A program made the position numbers and the translations under genes. Positions 29,901-42,659 of a DNA stretch of 64,000 bases are shown one piece after another. The notes under the pieces were generated by a model. That model had not been told where the DNA came from. It worked only from the letters and a program-made list of their open reading frames with translations, and did no database searches. Numbering within the stretch: position 1 is the first letter of the stretch; every line of letters begins with the position of its first letter. This DNA is from Lycorma delicatula (taxonomy: Eukaryota; Arthropoda; Insecta; Hemiptera; Fulgoridae): the NCBI RefSeq assembly GCF_047948215.1, contig NC_134455.1:222498526-222562525 (forward strand), read 5' to 3'.

Positions 29901-30938
29901 ACATCTAAAAATTCTAATACTAGTTTATCCATATTTTCAAACAAACAAATTATTCAACACAGATGTTTTTCATCACAAATAATTAAATTTTTATTCAGTG
30001 ATTTAGCCAAACTCATTTTCTATCACTTTATATAAATGACACAAACAAAAAAAAGAAATTTTTTCATTAGTAATTTTAATAATTTAATGACATTTTTGCA
30101 TTCCTTTCTACGGCCTTAATGTTTAAATTTCAACACACCTAATGCATTAAACAATCTGAGCACCCTATATATTCTAATCCTTATTTTCATTTAGTCTTTA
30201 ATCTTCAACCTTCCTTCACAACCAAATTGACTAATCCTGGATATCTTAATATATGATCCAATAACTGTTCTTTTTGACAGGTTTATTTTACAACTCCCTC
30301 TTCTCTGATTTTTCTACTATTTCTTCTTCATTAACTAATCTAATTTTCTACAATCTTCTACTAAAACTATGGCTGCAAAATACTTTATCTCATAGTCTGT
30401 TGTATAATAGTATCTCAACTATTTTATTAATAAATATTGAAAGATGCAGCTAGATTTTTAGGATTAATGTAATCCAAGCTAATTATTGTATGTTAATTTC
30501 TTAATTCACACTCAAAATGCTTTACTTTTTCAATTAATTCTGACAAATTTAGATGCTTAATGTCAGGAATTTTAAATTATCAATAACTATAATCTGTCTA
30601 AATATTATAGTAGCATTTCTTTACATATTATATAATTAGCATTTCTGCGCTCAGTCTAAAGGCTTGTTTGATCTACTCCAAGCTACAATCAGCTACTATA
30701 CAAAGCTTTGGTATTATTGTAGAAAATACTAGGCCAAGAGTTTTTTATATAATTAATTAGACTTGATTCTATAATTAGAGAAATAGATTAACAAACACTT
30801 TTTTGTGTGAATTATTTTGTTTGCTGTTAATTAGTTACAGCCCATTTTTAAAATTCCTTTTTCAAAAAGTATGTACAAGATTTTTACACTAATGCAATCA
30901 CATAAATTCAAAAATTCGCACAGGTGCACATGCACAAT

Positions 30939-30972
<34 letters not shown>

Positions 30973-33900
30973 ACAAACACAGCCTGGAACACATTAGAAA
31001 CCAAATAACATAGAAATTATGTACTTCACCAAGTTAACAGATAGTAAAAAAAAGCACTACAACCCATTCAAGAGTACACAGTCCACAGGAAAATATCCTA
31101 TGGGTTAGATGAAACTAGTCAACAACCAAATTAAACAATTATAAGTAAAGATTATTCGTTTATTATTCTCAAGTGTAAAATTGTAAACTATAGATATTCA
31201 TAAATTTTTCATATTTTATATATTTTCCTGAATATATAAAATAGCGAGTTTACTACCTCATCACGAGTTGTACAAAATGTAATTAAAGTTTGAAAGTTGT
31301 TCTAGCCCAGTCTCAGGGCGCTTTAAATGGGACTTGTAAATTTACTTGTCATAAATTTAAATGTCCAAATTAATGATGTTTTTTGGTTATTGGGGTTCAG
31401 TTTACAGCATAGTTTCATGAATGGTTGACCTGAGACTGAGCAAGACAAACTATTGATTTGTAACAATGCCTGCAGCCCTTTGTGAAGCATCTATTCTCAA
31501 AATATATCTAATAGTTGCCAAGACCACTACAGGTTTGGTGATATGATGTGAAACACTCACTCCTGAAAATGACAAACTCATTCTCCAGAATAACAATCAC
31601 TCTATGATAGATATCATGGCAAGTAAGGAGAAAAACGGTTATTAGTTCCTTTCTTTACTAATATGAATATACTGTTAAATTATATCCACAATAGAAGTAG
31701 CCCATCAATAAACAAGTGGCATGCTTCCTATGGATCATATTACAAGCACATAACATAATATGTGAACATACCATATAAGGATAAGTATAGAGAGTAAAAA
31801 GACTCTAAAGAGGATGAAGACAGAAAACTATATCATCTCTTTAGAAATAAAGTTAATGAATTATATAAAACAGCAAGGGAAAGATATTTGATACAGAGAT
31901 GTAGATAAAGTAGAGGAAAATATGAAAACTGGGAAAGTAGATGCATCATATACAGAATAAAAATATGAATTCAAAATGTAACTTCTATTTATAGTTTCCT
32001 TCTGAAATTAAAAAGTTTCCTTCTGAAACTAAAAAGTTTCCTTCTGAAACTGATTCAGGAATCGGTGAAGGAGATACATAGAAGTAATATAGAGATTGAT
32101 GAATAAATTTGAGAACAGAATAAAAATCCAAGAAGAAAAATTTGAATGAGTAGATTATCTGATAACATGGTTCTTTTGACACCAAAAAACAATAGTTACA
32201 GACATTCTGAATGACATGAATTTATTGCTTGAAGAAAAATTCAGAAATTTCAGAAATTCATATTGAGAGATTGACAGTTGAAAATGTTTATATAATTACA
32301 ATTTATTGGTTTAAACACATAAGTAAAAGATGACAAATCAATAATAATGACAATAGTAATAATAATAAGCGACAATAACAAAGAAACTCACAATAATAAT
32401 TAGAATAATGACAATACATAAACAAATAATGATCGAAGTAATCACAACCACAACAATAATAATAAATGTCAATTATAATAAACAGTGGTTACATACAAAA
32501 CAGAATTTAAAGTAATCTTCACGATTTATTCACAGGTAGATAAATAGATGGAAAAGCAAAATTCAGTCACATTGACAAAAGACATTAGCATGATTGCTAG
32601 TCTTAAGACTTTTTAACCACTAGTCTTGAATTAACAACAATAGTACAATAGATAAGACAGTTATAAAGTTCCTTTGCTGTTCACAAATAAAACTACCCTA
32701 ACAGTTTGTGAATGAAATTTAGCACATTATCTCTTTCACTTAGTCTTACAGGAACTCACCAAACTGTTTCTTGATTTTATGTGCTGGAATTACTTGAACG
32801 TCACTGTAATCGCGCTGAACCTAAACTAAAAATTCAGTCCTTCACTGACCTCCTCGCAGAATATTCTCACTGACTGATATCTTGTGAAACTCATTTCTCA
32901 CAGACTCCCATATCACAGACTTTTTCCTTTCTTTTTCCTGTTTAGCCTCCAGTAACTACCGTTTAGATAATTCTTCAGAGGATGAATGAGGATGATATGT
33001 AATGAGTGTAAATGAAGTGTAGTCTTGTACATTCTCAGTTCAACCATTCCTTAGATGTGTGGTTAATTGAAACCCAACCACCAAAGAACACCGGTATCCA
33101 CGATCTATTATTCAAATCCGTGTAAAAATAACTGGCTTTACTAGGACTTGAACGCTGGAACTCTCGGCTTCCAAATCAGTTGATTTGGGAAGACACGTTC
33201 ACCACTAGACCAACCCAGTGGATTCCCATATCACAGACTGAGATCATAATGTCTCACTCACCTAGACTGATTCGCAGAACTCACATCTCACAGGTCTCAT
33301 CTCGCAAACTGACATCATAAAGTCTCACCTAGACTGATTCGCTGAACTGATTTTTAACTGGTCTTCCCTGGAGTATTTATAATCCTATCTTCTTTACCTG
33401 TTGGATTGGACTCAACTCAAAGCGTAAGAATGATCATCCACCCTCACATATTCCCATGAAATTCCAACTCTGGTCTGGCAACCTTTCTCATGGTAGAAAC
33501 ATTTCTTTAGCTTTGTCAATGAGCAGTATTACAAACGACAACTGTTAAATTGACCTGTTACCTTTACTAAAAGGGTTTATTTTACCCCCTTTCTGGATTC
33601 CTCCCATTATTATATTTTCTGCTATTTTCTTCTTAATTGGAAGAATCCATTACTCACGTCCATTATACTGATCTTGTTACTATATATATATATATTTATA
33701 TATGTACATAACGGAGAGAGAGAGAGAGAGAGAGTGAGCAAAAGAGAAGAAAAAATACATAACTGCAAAGGTTACCTTAAATCTCTCAGTCACAAGTAAT
33801 TTTTTTATTAATATGCATTTTTTATAATGTTTTGGAAGATATATATTCAACTCTTTTAATCCAGAAACAATAAAAATTAAGTAAATAATAATCAAATCAT

Positions 33901-36900
33901 CAAGAAATTAAAAAAACAATTCAGAAGTAAAGAATTGATCATTTTTACTAATATGCCATCCAGTACAAAGCTATCTAAATAGATTTCAATTTTTTTTTTA
34001 ATTTATATTTAATGATAAACAATAAGCAGAATATTGTTAAATATTTGTTTAAATTATGTTTAGGTTTTTACCAGTGTGGTCCAGCATCAGTTGAAGCAGT
34101 AAAACATGGAGAAGTTGGATTAAACTATGACACTAGATTTCTTTTGGCATCAGTAAATGCTGATCTTGTTAGATGGAAAGAGGATCCAGATAGCCCAGTT
34201 GGATTCAGAAAAATAGAATGCAATAGATATCAGTAAATATGTTTTTTTTTGTATAATGTTATAATTTAGAGGTTTTAAACAAACTTCCAATCATGTGTAG
34301 GAATGCATGAGCCCATCAAAAATAAAATTCAAAATAGATACATATTTCTACTGGCAAATTATTTTCTTACTAAATAAAATTTGAAAGTTGGATTGGTGCT
34401 ATGGTAAGCACTTATCTTTTCACGTGGGAAGTAGACAGTTCAAGGCCAGAATGAATCAAGAGGATTATTATTAATACTAATGGGTTCTTGATATTGATTT
34501 CCAGCTATCAGGTCACAAATCCAGAAAGGTTCCAAATCCAAAAATCTGTACTAGTCACCTAGGATTTTCCAGGAGCCCGAGCTGGTCTAGTGGTTAACTT
34601 ATCAGTGCAAATCAGCTGATTTCGAAGTTGAGAGTTCTAAGGTTCAAATCCTAGTAGGAGTTACTTCTATATGGATTTTAATACTAGATCATGGATACAC
34701 CAGTGTTCTTTGGTGATTGGGTTTCAATTAATCTTACATCTCAGGAATGGTCAACCTGAGATTGTACAAGACTGCACTTCATTTACATTCTTACATACCA
34801 TCCTCATTCATCCTCTGAAGTAATACCTTATGGAGTTCTGGAGGCTAAAAAGAAAAAAAGGACTTCCAGGAGACCACACCAAGTAACATTCACTGAAATG
34901 TAACTAATCTGATGGCTCAATTATCTTGCAAGAAGTTATTATTTGAACATCTAATATAAATGAAGAATTATCATAAAAGAATGGTGGGTTCTAAGGAATG
35001 AATTAAATAAAACAAAAATACTTAGTTATGTTGATTTATTTTTAAAATTCTCAATCTCAAATAGTTTTGTTACATAATCAATAAATCTCAATATGTGCGC
35101 CCTTTGTTGTTTGGCAAAGGTCCAATTAATATTTAGTTTCTGTTCAAATACAATGTAACTGATATGATTATAAATGCTTTCTTAAGTATTTCCTTTAAGT
35201 GATTCAGGACACATAATTTTTGTGAGTAAACAATGTTTTTAATGTATCCCCATGAGAAAAAACCACAAGGGATTAGATCCAAAATTCTTGGAGGCCAGAA
35301 TATAGAGTCTTTTCAGCATATCTACACACATATCTGCAAATTTTTTATACCAACTCTGGTTAATGAGTGCATTAAAGTGTTGGAATGCACCACTTTGTTG
35401 AAAATAAATTCAGTATATATTTTTGAGTTCATCTAGTTGATGAAAGCAATAGTTATTTAACAAACAAAGATAAATAGTTTCATTAATAGTCTTTACAGCA
35501 AAGAAAAATAGCCTGAATACACAATTTTACATTAAACTGCACAAGAAATATTAGCATATACATTTAGATGTATCACGTGCATTTTCAAAAAATTCATGTT
35601 GGTTTTCAGTTCCTATATTCATAATTTTTTGTATTAAAACATCCATTAAGGTGAAAAGTAACTTGAACCTCAAAAATAACATCATTAAAAACTGATTTGT
35701 TTTCACTAATTTTGATAAAATTTCAAAAGTAATCTGGAGATGAAATTCTGTAGCAGGTAGTTTATTTCTTGTAGTAGCTGAATTTTATATGCTTATAATG
35801 CCAAACTTTTAATGTAACTTTATAAATTGTTGTTTTGAAATTATACCTCGAGACTGACAAGCAATGAATTATAAGGATTACTAATGGTAGATTAATTCCT
35901 TACATTTTTTCTTCTACTGTTGGCCGTCCAGGTGATTTCTGTTTGAAAACAGAAATCTTATTTCTTTGAACTGACTGAATCAGAGTCCTACATTGTGAAC
36001 AGAAAAAATATTAAAGAAAGAAACACAGCTCAGCAACAATACAGAGACTGATAAAATTGTTAAAATGGATGTTACATAAACTTTTCTGGTGGAGACTTCA
36101 GACCTACATAATTTCTTAAAATGTTACTAATGCCTTGATCTTTTTTGTCTGTTTAGCCTCCACAACCACCGTAAGGTATTATTTCAGAGGATGATTGAGG
36201 ATGATATGTATGAATGTAAATGAAGTGTAGTCTTATACAGTCTCAGGTCAACCATTGCTGAGATGTGTGCTTAATTGAAACCCAACCACCAAATAACAGC
36301 GGTACCCATGATCTAGTATTCAAATCTGTAAAAAGTAATTGCCTTTATTAGGATTTGAATGTTTTCAACTGTTGATTTGCAATGACATGTTCACCACTAG
36401 ACAAACCCAGTGGATTACTATTAATACCTTGATCTGAGCAAGTGAAACCCCACCATTTTAAGATGATTCCCTATACTGCAACACATACCCATCTAGCATG
36501 CTGAGATACCATAGACACAAAAGGAAGTTAGTATTGAACTATGTTGTCAAAACTTACATGAGAATTCTTTTCCAATCGTCTTTGTACCAGAAATAAATTT
36601 TTACTGTGTTTCTTGAGTTTAACACAAAGATTTTTACCAGAATACATGTCCTGTTAGTGATAAAGACAATATACTTATGATTACGTTCAAATCAGAAAGA
36701 TAAAACAAACAGATATTGGCAATTTTAACTAAATAAAACCAATCAAACCCACTGGTAGGCTGGCTGGGAAGGAATATACCTCTGCCCCATATTCATAAAG
36801 TATAATTACTAAATAGTCCTAAAAAAACATTTTATTATCAATCATTATTCCAACAGAAAGTTTTTTCTGTTTTTTTTTTGAGAATGGAATCATGAAGTAA

Positions 36901-37592
36901 CTCAGCTAACAAATAATTTTTCCTAAATCCAACTACAAAATTAAATCCTGAAGTAAATTATCTGAATAGTATTTATTTATCTGAATAGTATTTATCACTA
37001 CGTATATAGTATTTATCACTGTTGTGTAAATTTCTGTCACTGAGCCAGTTATCTTCTAATTATATAATGAATATCTTACAACAAGATTTATTCATTTAAA
37101 ATTAATCATGAAATACAATTACAATACCAAACTACCCAAGATAGAGGAAATAGATATATCAGATTCTCAAAGAAAATAAATAAATTATGCATTATTCGAT
37201 ATTCATTATCACATACAGAATAACTTTATATTGCATAATCAAATAATTAATCATAAATATTGATTTACTATTCACGTACTGAAAGATAATTTGTAATGAC
37301 AAATGCCTTTTACTGTGAAGAGAATGTTTGAAAGAGAGTTGTGGTAGCTATTTTAGCATTTTATAATATTATTTTGGTGTTAATATTTTCTAATATTGTT
37401 TTAAAAAAATAGCAAATGGTATTTTAATATTTTATAGTTACACTGTTTATTTTTTCTAAAATATTGTAAAACATAATCTTTCTATCAATCACTTATAATA
37501 AAAAAAGTATATTTATAATAACTGATTTTACAATTTTCCATTTGAAATTAAATTCATACGCATATGTGCTGCAATTATATTTATTTGAGCAC

Positions 37593-37628
<36 letters not shown>

Positions 37629-40600
37629 ATAATTTTGTCAATTTTTTGGTGGAATTGGCACTGCTATGTCTGGACCATGAGGAACCAGGCTTAAAGCGGA
37701 TGGCATATTTCGATAGACGATTCTTTTTTTATTCTTCAAATTGAGACCGTGAACACCAGTTGAACAAAAGTAACAATCATTGGTGTGATTTTGTGGCTCT
37801 CGCCACAGCATTGAAACTCCATATCTGAACACTTCTTGTTCATCTTTTGACCGCCATCTAAGTCCTTCAACACATATGTAGCAAACAGAGTGGGGTGCAA
37901 ATTTTGAATTGATCTCCTATTTTCACTTCTAAATACGTGAGGTGCACTTGTTGAACAAAACTTGTTATATTTATTTTTTTCCTTTCTACCATTAATTCAT
38001 CACAAATGTCACAAAAAGAATCTGCAGAATATTTGTAGCCTCTTGAAGCCATTTTGAAAATGGAAAGTTTGCTTTATGGCCTGAAAATATATTTTCCACC
38101 GACAAAATTGCATTTGATAATGGAGGACAGAAAAACTTGATTTTCGCACACTGATAGTTGAAACACCACTGATAGTAGTTGGGGCATGAGTGGTGCAGGT
38201 AGCTGCCAATAAACAAATTACATCTTGTTAAGTCTTGTCACAACCTGTCAGCCAAACTCTCCCACTGTCTCGTCATCTTCAACCCAAACTTCCCCTTCAG
38301 ATCATTCAAGGTTTAGCTATAAGCCAAAAAAGTTAATATATTATAATAATCTAATATAAAAAAAAAAAAAAAAAAAAAAAAAAACATTTTATGTCATAAC
38401 ATTTTGTGTATAATTATAGCCATATTCTCAACAAAAATAATAAATATAGACGAATGACTAATTTCCTAAATAATAAATATCACATTTTCACAATTTTTCA
38501 AGTTTTTATAACTTTTGAAATTTGCAATTTGTGAAAATTCCTGACATGATGGGAAAAAATGAAGGTTATTTTCAGATTCAGCGCTAAGAAATACATAGGA
38601 CTCAATTACAAAAGTTAGAAAACATTCCACAATCCAAATTTTGCAGACTTGTGGTATTATGCTTAGTGTGCAGCCACTTACAAGAAACAAAAACCACAAG
38701 TCAATCCTCAGGCAGCCTGTTCCTAAGAGATACTAGCAATGCATTGACTCTTCAGTCTCAGCATCCTCAATATAGAGAACTCAGCACTGCCAGACCAGCA
38801 ACCACAGAAAAAGTAATAGAAAATAATGAGTGTGAGAAAGTATAATCTGCTCATTAGGATAGTTTAATTACATACCAAGGACCAATAATTAGCATGAAAT
38901 ACATAATCAAGTGGCATAATCTCAATCCTCACTGAAATCACCATTGATTGTATAGTAGCTACCATACAAAAGTAAGCTAATCATATGAAAATTGTTAAGG
39001 TAAATAATAAAAACTATTTCTTCTTTTGGTCATGCATAATTAATTATGTTTAGAATGTTTATGTTCCTATACCATCTGTATTGCCAGTAAGCAAGTTTCT
39101 TTTACCTCTGTGTGCCAATCTAAGCATACTCTACAATGGCCGTACTGATTAACTTCCTAGGTCTAAGATTAGCATTACCACTACACTGGTGTTGGTCAAC
39201 ACATTTATAAAATTTACAAACCTCTTTTATCAGTACCTCAAAAGAAATTAAATAAAACCAACAAAAATATTTTTATGAAGCATATATAATTTAAAAGACA
39301 ATTTATTAGATTTACATAAATTTTTCAAAAGTTATAACACATTCTATCATGCAAATCACTACATTCATTTTAGTTAAACAATCAGAAATGTGAAATTGTA
39401 AGTTATTTATCGTTGTTCTTATAAAGACTGTTATTTTCAGCATAGGTCGAATGATTATAACAAAACAACCATACATATTTGATCCAAATGGGGATGGTGA
39501 CAGACAGATTATTACTGAAGAATACAAGCCTAGTGAAGGTAATTACTTTTAATACTTTTTTTATGTCCATATGCATATAATAAATCTTAAAAAACTGCCA
39601 AGCAACTTTCTTTCTTTTTAGTTTGAAAAATAATAATAACTTACCACTTGATACAATCTCCAGCCAGTTCTCTCTATATTTAAGCTAAATCAGTTTTCAC
39701 CTCTATTTAACACTCTGCTAGTCAAAATGTACTTTAAATGTAAATAATCTCTACATTTCTAGCTGTATATCTTATGAAGAACTAGTTAGAAATACTAAGC
39801 CGATTAATTATGATAAATTTTCACAGCAATAGTAGTAATGGTGTACTTCACCATTATTGCATTAATTTAATTTGTTTGATTCATGGCCTACTATTCTTTT
39901 TCAGCTTACACTGTCCATGAAAGCTCACTGCATTAAGCTCACTAAATCCACTCCATTAAAAAGTAAATTTTTTTGGAGTTAAAATACAAAATGAACAAAA
40001 TTTCAAAGAGATAAGCAATTTTAATCAACAAAATTTGAATTCTTTGATATTTAAAATAGAATACACAAGTTTTGGTGATGATTCATGAACTAATTATTAA
40101 TTGTATTATTAATTGTTATTTTAATAACAGGTTTTTTACATCTAATTCCTTTCTGCTATGTGTATACATTAAGGAATTTTTATATTTCAGAAGTTCAGAA
40201 TATTTTTGCTATTTATTCAATAATAATAATATGTTGCTATTTACTGAATAATAATCAAGTTATCTACAAACATACATGAGGTATATGCCTGAATGAGAGT
40301 ACACAATTATAATTGTCAAGAAAAAAAATCTATACAAGTATATAAGCAGGCCACACAATGAAGTAAAAAGTTTTTTTAAAAACAATTCTTTACATACAAT
40401 TTTTTGCACACAATTCTTTAGTGCAAATATTTAGAAATTTGATACATGATTTGTTTTACAACTTGTTCTTTTTTTAATCTTTTCAAGTAGAATTACCATT
40501 ATGAGTTGTTTTAGAACTTTATAGGTATTAATAAAGCAAAGAGGCATCCCATTTTTTAAATATTTCACATTTAAAACCATGCACTGGTATAATTTTCAGT

Positions 40601-42627
40601 ACAAAATAATATCAGTTGTAGTTCTTAAATCAACTGTGTCTTTCAGTGAAATTCTGAACAATATAAATGCAATTTTAATATCTAAGTAAATATCTGTAAT
40701 TAAATAAAACTAAAATTAAAAAATTGACATATTGCATGACCCAAAAGAATAAAATTAATTAATTTTGCTGAAAAAGACATTAAATTTTTGTAATGTAAAA
40801 GAGTATCAACTACCTTATAGGTTGTGGCCAATTCATCTGAAACATGAGTTTAGCATTTTACGCCTCATATAAGAATTTTAAAAATTCAAAAAAATAATTT
40901 AACAAGAACTATTATTATCAATAAAAATACATACTTATGAAACAGTTTCCTGCCTTCATCTGTCTCCTACATTCTTCAATAATTAATCCATTAGTAATTA
41001 AAATATTCTGATACTTTTTGAACTCTCTGTACTTTTCATAAAGTAATTCTTTGTTGATAAAAACAAAATATACAAATACAAACACTCTTGGAAATAATGT
41101 TCCACTGATCAAACCAGAAAAGTCTAGTTGTTCACAGTTAGACTGTGAAAAATCTGGTTATACATATTTACTTTTTTTTAATTAATTATTTTCACCAACT
41201 GATTTTTTTGTTAACTCAAGTATTATGAGTTAAAAAATATAAAAATTATTATTTTTTTTTAATGTTTGATTTTGTTTATTTTTAAATTTACAATTATTTA
41301 TGACCATTTTTACTCTATTTATAACCATTTTTGGTTGTTAGGTGTTCATTAAAATAAAGTTGTTCATTTAATTCTTATCTATACAGTTTAGGATTTTATT
41401 AACAATATTAATAACTTCCTACTGTTTTGGTGATATGAATTTATTATTAATTTTTATTGACAACATTGGATATTGAACAATTAGATATTAGATAGATATT
41501 CAGATTAAATTATTTTTTTTTTTATGTTGACATCTAAAAATTATGCTACTTTAAGATCTATTTTTAAAGTCCATTCAATATTTGTATGTAGTTTATTTGT
41601 TTTTTTTAAATAGTATATTATGTTCACTCCATTGACTTTCTTATTGTATTTATACCAGAAATTCATCAATATAGATAATCTATAATTTTATTTTATGAAT
41701 TTTTAAAACATTGGGTGAGGTATTTAAAAGTATTTAAAACTGCCAACCACTTATAGGAAAAATTATTTCAGACCTTATGTTACCCAAAGTTGGCATAGCC
41801 CAGTGTTCAACCTTTTTTACTTTTTAACTAATTATCACTAGTTAAATCAAAAATAATTTGATTTTTGCAGTGAAAGTCATATTATTTCATTGCTTTAATT
41901 CAATTCTATAGAATTGAACACAGTTTTAGGCTTTAAATTAAATTTTATTTTTAAGTGGAGAGAAATATAGAGAGTTTATAATATAAGAAAGATCAAGAAG
42001 CAATTTTTCTCTTAAAAATTTAAAAGTTCAAAAAGTGTAAAAGCTGAAAGATTGCCATGTTTATACATTTTTCATTTATTTATTTTTTTTTTTTTTTATT
42101 AAATCTTTACAGTTTTTTAAAGTATAAGTTCTACATTACATTTATTTTTTAAATAATTTTTTCATAGTTTTATTATTTTACAAATGAATCTTTACTTGAA
42201 TATGTATGTGAAACATTTACTTTCCTTTATTTGACTTTTTTATAATTTAAAATTGTTTTTAAAGTATATTTTTAAATATTTATATTTTTTTATTTCTGAA
42301 ATATTTTGCAATATCAAATTTATTTTTGTTTAAAATAAAATCATTTCAGTATAAGCAACTTTTATATATTAATAACTTGTTACAAATTTCCAGGAACTCC
42401 TGTAGAGAGACTGAGTCTTTACAATGGAATAAGAGGAACTACAAGAGCAAAACGATTTTATGAACTTCCTGATGCCGCTGAAAGTGATGTAACATTTGAA
42501 CTTGTAGATATCACTAAAATTAATATTGGAGATAACTTCAGTATAATTGTTAAATTGAACGTAAGAAAAATAAAATTCCAACTTACCTGACAAAAACTTT
42601 TAAACTATTAGTTGAAAGATGCATTGC

Positions 42628-42659
<32 letters not shown>

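Larger units (their letters stand above)
29893..34063 (+). other. Intron 6
   Basis: 4.2 kb. It contains a CA microsatellite (30939-30964), an RTE-like LINE scrap (about 31780-32200) with a 21-bp tandem repeat, an AAT-rich stretch (about 32335-32475), a possible LTR-like unit (about 32520-33600) with a nested SINE (32922-33223), and TA/GA microsatellites (33681-33734). Nothing identified in 30040-30930. Confidence 0.85.
34233..39440 (+). other. Intron 7
   Basis: 5.2 kb. It holds a possible tRNA-like piece (about 34395-34460), a SINE (34576-34860), a transposase remnant (about 35060-35960), another SINE (36142-36420), a GT microsatellite (37596-37627), a repeat-protein fragment (about 37638-38150) and a poly(A) run (38358-38384). 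The piece at 38640-38840 is less AT-rich than its surroundings but unidentified. Nothing identified in 36440-37590. Confidence 0.85.

Noticed and set aside
34395..34460. tRNA-like layout GGTGCTATGGTAAGC ... GACAGTTCAAGGCCAG
   Set aside because: The B box deviates from consensus, and it cannot be told from chance without a search.
38640..38840. Less AT-rich segment with a 64-codon frame
   Set aside because: Could be a repeat fragment, but no family recognised and no second copy in the window.
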